From Promethearchaeum sp. (GTDB lineage Archaea > Asgardarchaeota > Lokiarchaeia > Sigyniarchaeales > Promethearchaeaceae): a stretch of DNA of 14,290 nt. This document shows positions 14,001-14,290 of the stretch, piece after piece. The position numbers and the translations under genes were made by a program. The stretch spans positions 1 through 14,290 of the forward strand of contig JAUWPK010000032.1 of assembly GCA_030611625.1 (NCBI GenBank), given 5' to 3'. The notes under the pieces were generated by a model. That model was not told where the DNA came from and searched no databases. It worked only from the letters and a program-made list of their open reading frames with translations. Numbering within the stretch: position 1 is the stretch's first letter; every line of letters begins with the position of its first letter.

Positions 14001-14290
14001 TTAAATCATGGATTGGTTTTCAGATGCAGGAAGATAAATATCAATTGTTGTCCCAACATCTACCTTAGACCTAATATTGAGAAGACCATTATGTCGTTTT
14101 ATAATAGAATGAGTTATTGTTAATCCGAGTCCCATTCCTTGTTGATCTTCTCTCTCTTTAGTACTAAAAAAAGGATCAAAAATTCTCTCAATATTTTCTG
14201 GATGTATTCCAATTCCATAGTCCTTTATTGTGATTTTAACGTATTTTCCTGGTTGTAAAGGAACGGAATCTTCATCTAAATTTTCATTAA
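14001..14290 (-). CDS. C-terminal end of a histidine kinase (HATPase_c domain), cut by window edge
   Basis: The minus-strand frame from the right edge to TAA at 14001-14003 gives 95 residues without a start. It holds the second half of a GHKL ATP-binding domain: the G1 box 'DYGIGI', the F box 'IFDPFFSTK', the G2 box 'GMGLGLTI', and a G3-like ending 'GTTIDIYLP'. These bind and position ATP for autophosphorylation of a His that lies outside the window, as does the N box. No receiver domain follows; the protein ends about 10 residues after the ATPase fold. The sensor domain cannot be seen. Asgard genomes carry many such PAS-type soluble kinases (family knowledge). The next gene on this strand is the DUF998-like gene; linkage in function is not shown. 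Confidence 0.92.
   Translation of the reverse strand, partial: NENLDEDSVPLQPGKYVKITIKDYGIGIHPENIERIFDPFFSTKEREDQQGMGLGLTITHSIIKRHNGLLNIRSKVDVGTTIDIYLPASENQSMI

Overview
This AT-rich window (roughly one third G+C by eye) looks archaeal, most likely from an Asgard (Lokiarchaeia-type) genome. The supporting signs are an archaeal DHH/DHHA1 phosphoesterase, a DUF362-ferredoxin protein, several surface proteins anchored by N- and C-terminal membrane helices, a NosD-type beta-helix protein with a 'GNFWDDYSG' module, T-tract terminators, and Shine-Dalgarno sites built on GTGA (complement of the archaeal 16S 3' end) alongside apparently leaderless genes. The Asgard placement is an inference from gene style; no marker gene is present.

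Layout. 1-936 (+): the 3' part of a small membrane protein (possibly DUF6512) and an SCP2-like lipid-binding protein. 964-2280 (-): an MFS transporter convergent with them. 2414-5426 (-): a tight block, read from high to low coordinates, of a DHH phosphoesterase split into two overlapping frames, a membrane-anchored surface protein and a DUF362/2x[4Fe-4S] protein. 5526-7067 (-): a 513-residue acidic ectodomain protein with a helix at each end and an internal duplication. 7068-7731: a long gap holding an A27 tract and what looks like a decayed gene (7257-7711).

7732-10231 (+): a compact operon of an atypical, relatively GC-rich flavodoxin-like protein, an ABC-2-type ATPase and its permease, ended by T tracts. 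10307-11544 (+): a polytopic membrane protein and a small winged-helix regulator. 11803-12999 (+): a secreted or anchored beta-helix/Ig-like surface protein. 13124-13876 (-): a DUF998-like membrane protein. 14001-14290 (-): the C-terminal end of a histidine kinase cut by the window edge.

Most of the window concerns the cell envelope: transport (MFS, ABC-2), lipid binding (SCP2), three cell-surface proteins and a sensor kinase. Two loci carry apparent reading-frame disruptions: a -1 shift joining the two DHH halves, and the decayed gene upstream of the flavodoxin. Five plus-strand genes share a GTGA site a few bases before an ATG, which moves their starts downstream of GTG codons that are really part of the ribosome-binding site.
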